DNA from: Phycisphaerales bacterium
Lineage (GTDB): Bacteria > Planctomycetota > Phycisphaerae > Sedimentisphaerales > Anaerohalosphaeraceae
Direction of reading: 5' to 3'
Assembly (NCBI GenBank): GCA_011055475.1
Contig: DSDH01000305.1
Span: 1 to 6,168 of the forward strand
DNA length: 6,168 nt
Part shown: positions 4,219-6,168 of the stretch, in pieces
Numbering within the stretch: the first letter of the stretch is position 1
Layout: each line of letters begins with the position of its first letter
Made by a program: the position numbers and the translations under genes
Notes under the pieces: model-generated
The model's input: only the letters and a program-made list of their open reading frames with translations
Told to the model about the DNA's origin: nothing
Databases searched by the model: none

Positions 4219-5653
4219 AATTGCCGGCAAGCTGATTGTCGATTCGATCCACGGGGACATTCATCTCAATCCTTGTGAAGTTCGCGTTATCGGTACGGCT
4301 TCGTTCCAGCGCCTGCGTCGACTCAAGCAGTTGGCCATGGCGCAAATGGTGTATCCAAACGCCACGCATACGCGCTTTGCGCACAGCTTAGGCGTTCTGG
4401 GAATGATGGTCCGCATCATCCAGGTGGCACAAGAGAATAGTATTCAGTTGTCGCATGGGGAGCAAGAAGAACTTCGCTTGGCCGCGTTGCTTCACGACAT
4501 CGGACATTATCCGTATTCCCACCTGATGGAAAAGCTGGACGACGTTAAGCTCGTCGAAGAGTTTGTCCAGGATAGGAATCGTGCCGAACAAGCGTACCAG
4601 CCGGATCCGTATCCGGATCACGAAGAGGTAGGCCAGCTGATCGCAACGAGTCAGCGTGATCTGGTCGAAGCCATCGGGGGTGCCGAACGAGCAAAGCGTG
4701 TCGCAGACCTTTTTGCACGGACTCAAGCTGCGGACCCTGAATTGAGCAAACTGGTTCATAGCAGCTTGGACCTGGATCGTATGGACTATCTTTTGCGTGA
4801 TTCGCGCGCGACTGGCGTTCCGTATGGTTGTGTCGATGTAAATTACCTGCTCAACAACCTCCGGGTCAGCCCCAGTAAGGTGGTGGGCTTCCGAGAAAAG
4901 GCGGTTCCGGCGATTGAACACCTACTGCTGGCTCGGTTCTTCATGCATCGTGTTGTCTATTTCCACAAGACGACATATGGCTTGGAGGAGATATGTCGTC
5001 AATTGCTTAGACGACTGCGCGACCGTCGGAGCAAGGACTACCCCATACCGAGAAACGGCGCTGAGGTTCGGAAGCTTGTCCAGGACGAGAAGCGGCTTCC
5101 AGAGTTTGTCGATGCCTTCGTGGATGAGATGGTCCGAAAGGCGGTCTCGGACGAAGATTGGACGATTCAGACTTTGGCACGTTGTCTGGTCGGCCGAACA
5201 CCTCCAAAGCTGTTGAAAGAGGTGCTTGTCTACGAAGAAGCACCTGCGTCTAGGCACGAGAAACCCAGGTCTCATGCTGGCGAGTTGTTCCGGAGAGAGT
5301 GCCGGAGCAGACTTGAGGGACTGGCTAAGGATTCTGAGGTCGACTTGCGTCTATTTGTTTGGTGCAAGACCAAAGGGTGTAGTGTCGGAGATGCTGTGCC
5401 GCAATTCGATATCACTGAAGCGGCCACTATGCCTCAAGAGCAGATTCAAGCTGAGGCTGCTGAGGCAGGACAGAAGGATATCAAGGTATTCATCGATGAC
5501 AAGACAGAGCCGGAGTCCATCTTGAAAGTGGGCTATAGCTTGGTGAAGAGATTAGCCCGCTACGAGTTCTGCGCTTACCGCTTGTATGTTGTTGGACAGG
5601 AGGATGGAAAGGTGGCCCAATTGCGGCAGGCCGTAAAAGACTGGGCGGACTGA
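4202..5653 (+). CDS. SAMHD1-like HD-domain dNTP triphosphohydrolase (COG1078 type)
   Basis: The 483-residue protein is an HD-superfamily phosphohydrolase of the SAMHD1/EF1143/YwfO type, expected to split dNTPs into deoxynucleosides and triphosphate in the cytoplasm. FQRLRRLKQL (residues 35-44) and THTRFAHSLGV lead to metal ligand H61; H98-D99 in LLHDIGHYPYSH and D192 in DLDRMDYLLRD complete the H...HD...D set. By alignment from memory with human SAMHD1, R58, R193 (Lys in SAMHD1), Y196, D200, R245, H249 and Y253 fall at substrate-contacting positions. F254 replaces a glutamine, and G31 falls where SAMHD1 has the allosteric-site Asp137. After about residue 260 the protein is family-variable and ends in an alpha/beta-like segment (IKVFIDDKTEPESILKVGYSLVKRLARYEF). 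ATG 4202 overlaps the upstream gene by 17 nt; a stop in this frame at 4184-4186 excludes earlier starts, and no good Shine-Dalgarno site is seen, so translational coupling is likely. The GC content is low compared with the flanking genes. Confidence 0.88.
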   Translation: MGCLSEIAGKLIVDSIHGDIHLNPCEVRVIGTASFQRLRRLKQLAMAQMVYPNATHTRFAHSLGVLGMMVRIIQVAQENSIQLSHGEQEELRLAALLHDIGHYPYSHLMEKLDDVKLVEEFVQDRNRAEQAYQPDPYPDHEEVGQLIATSQRDLVEAIGGAERAKRVADLFARTQAADPELSKLVHSSLDLDRMDYLLRDSRATGVPYGCVDVNYLLNNLRVSPSKVVGFREKAVPAIEHLLLARFFMHRVVYFHKTTYGLEEICRQLLRRLRDRRSKDYPIPRNGAEVRKLVQDEKRLPEFVDAFVDEMVRKAVSDEDWTIQTLARCLVGRTPPKLLKEVLVYEEAPASRHEKPRSHAGELFRRECRSRLEGLAKDSEVDLRLFVWCKTKGCSVGDAVPQFDITEAATMPQEQIQAEAAEAGQKDIKVFIDDKTEPESILKVGYSLVKRLARYEFCAYRLYVVGQEDGKVAQLRQAVKDWAD

Positions 5654-5808
5654 ATGGATACACTCAGCAGCCGGCAGTTGGTTGGCGGCCGGGTGGGAGG
5701 GGGCTGCTCTGCGCCATGAGGGGAGCGTGCTTGAATACCCGCGTCGGTGTCCCTGCGTCCCGTACCCGGACCGGGGTTCACCTCGGATGTGCGGTCATCG
5801 CGAAGGGA
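5654..5808. other. Convergent intergenic gap with weak hairpins
   Basis: This gap separates the 3' ends of the HD gene and the reverse-strand GH15 gene. CCGGC (5671-5675) can pair with GCCGG (5688-5692), and ACCC (5764-5767) with GGGT (5774-5777). Neither is followed by a T-run on the relevant strand, so I see no canonical terminator. No gene was recognised in it. GC content rises again here, which may mark the right edge of the lower-GC segment. Confidence 0.35.
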
Positions 5809-6168
5809 CTACGTGGGCGTGTAGATATCGGTGGGGTGGTGCCAGTCGGTCTGGTCGGACAGGGTCATGGCGGTGTCAACGAGGGCCAGATGGCAGTAGC
5901 CCTGGGGGAAGTTGCCCAGCAACCGACGGGTCTTAAAGTCCATGTCCTCGCTGAAGAGTCCCAGGTGGTTGGCGCTGGCCAGAAGGTCCTCAAACATCTG
6001 GACGGCCCGGTCCCTTTGCCCGATGCGATAGAGCGAGCGGATCAGCCAGAAGGTGCAGACCGTGAACGAGGATTGCGGGGGGCCGAAGTCGTCGGCGTTG
6101 CGATAGCGGTACACCAGGCCGTCGACGCACAGCCGTTCGTAGCTGGCGTTGACGGTATTGATGAAGAC
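5809..6168 (-). CDS. GH15 glucoamylase/trehalase-like glycoside hydrolase, C-terminal part
   Basis: The frame is open on the reverse strand to the right edge (6168), so the N-terminal majority lies outside; 119 C-terminal residues are visible, ending at TAG 5811-5809. The segment VYRYRNADDFGPPQSSFTVCTFWLIRSLYRIGQ, followed by ANHLGLFSEDMD and LLGNFPQGYCHLALVDTAMTL, matches the end of the (alpha/alpha)6 barrel of bacterial GH15 proteins. The Glu in FSED (codon 5947-5949) fits the catalytic general base of the family. Such enzymes hydrolyse alpha-glucosidic bonds in maltooligosaccharides, glycogen or trehalose; the exact substrate cannot be told from this part. The GTG at 6114-6112 is internal, since the family-like sequence continues upstream of it (FINTVNASYERLCVDGL). 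The gene is convergent with the HD gene and returns to high GC, so it belongs to the host background rather than the lower-GC cassette. Confidence 0.87.
   Translation of the reverse strand, partial: VFINTVNASYERLCVDGLVYRYRNADDFGPPQSSFTVCTFWLIRSLYRIGQRDRAVQMFEDLLASANHLGLFSEDMDFKTRRLLGNFPQGYCHLALVDTAMTLSDQTDWHHPTDIYTPT

Noticed and set aside
4388..4921. A 177-codon reverse-strand frame inside the HD gene
   Set aside because: No recognisable domain, while the forward frame contains all HD metal-binding motifs in order.
5654..5808. Right-hand attachment site or target duplication for the low-GC segment
   Set aside because: I compared this gap by eye with 3398-3729 and found no convincing shared direct or inverted repeat; no integrase or tRNA is present.

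Overview
The window looks like a chromosomal segment of a GC-rich bacterium, most likely a planctomycete of the Phycisphaerae type. That lineage is an inference from gene content: a planctomycete-style sialidase-like propeller, a DUF1015 protein beside a class V aminotransferase, and a GH15 glucoamylase-like protein. It also rests on high third-position GC and sparse Shine-Dalgarno sites. No rRNA, tRNA, CRISPR array or transposase gene was found.

Layout, left to right. (1) 2-655 (+) is the 3' part of a sialidase-like beta-propeller gene, ending in a probable intrinsic terminator. (2) 656-898 is a regulatory interval with a perfect 17-bp palindrome, a plausible sigma-70 promoter (762-790), a 10-bp direct repeat spaced exactly 30 bp, and a strong leader hairpin. 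(3) 899-2206 (+) is a DUF1015 protein, followed after a hairpin-bearing 102-nt gap by 2309-3397 (+), a PLP-dependent class V aminotransferase of the alanine-glyoxylate / serine-pyruvate / phosphoserine kind. The two probably form a serine/glycine metabolism operon. (4) 3398-3729 is a 332-nt interval with no gene, rich in small hairpins, ending in a TATAAT promoter and a good ribosome binding site. (5) 3730-4218 and 4202-5653 (+) are two overlapping genes: a small YwgA-like (Panacea/SocA-related) protein and a SAMHD1-like HD-domain dNTP triphosphohydrolase. (6) 5654-5808 is a convergent gap. (7) 5809-6168 (-) is the C-terminal part of a GH15 glucoamylase/trehalase-like protein, running off the right edge.

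The most interesting part is 3398-5808. Its base composition drops sharply compared with both flanks (sampled 60-base lines give about 50% GC against about 70%). It carries its own promoter and encodes a compact, probably translationally coupled pair: a nucleotide-depleting enzyme and a small partner from a family related to promiscuous antitoxins. This is consistent with an acquired nucleotide-control, toxin-antitoxin or anti-phage cassette, although a housekeeping dNTP-homeostasis role, as for the Bacillus ywgA-ywfO neighbours, cannot be excluded. The second point of interest is the DUF1015 protein, whose DGHHRY motif and aminotransferase neighbour suggest a small-molecule (serine) kinase-like or other serine-linked role.
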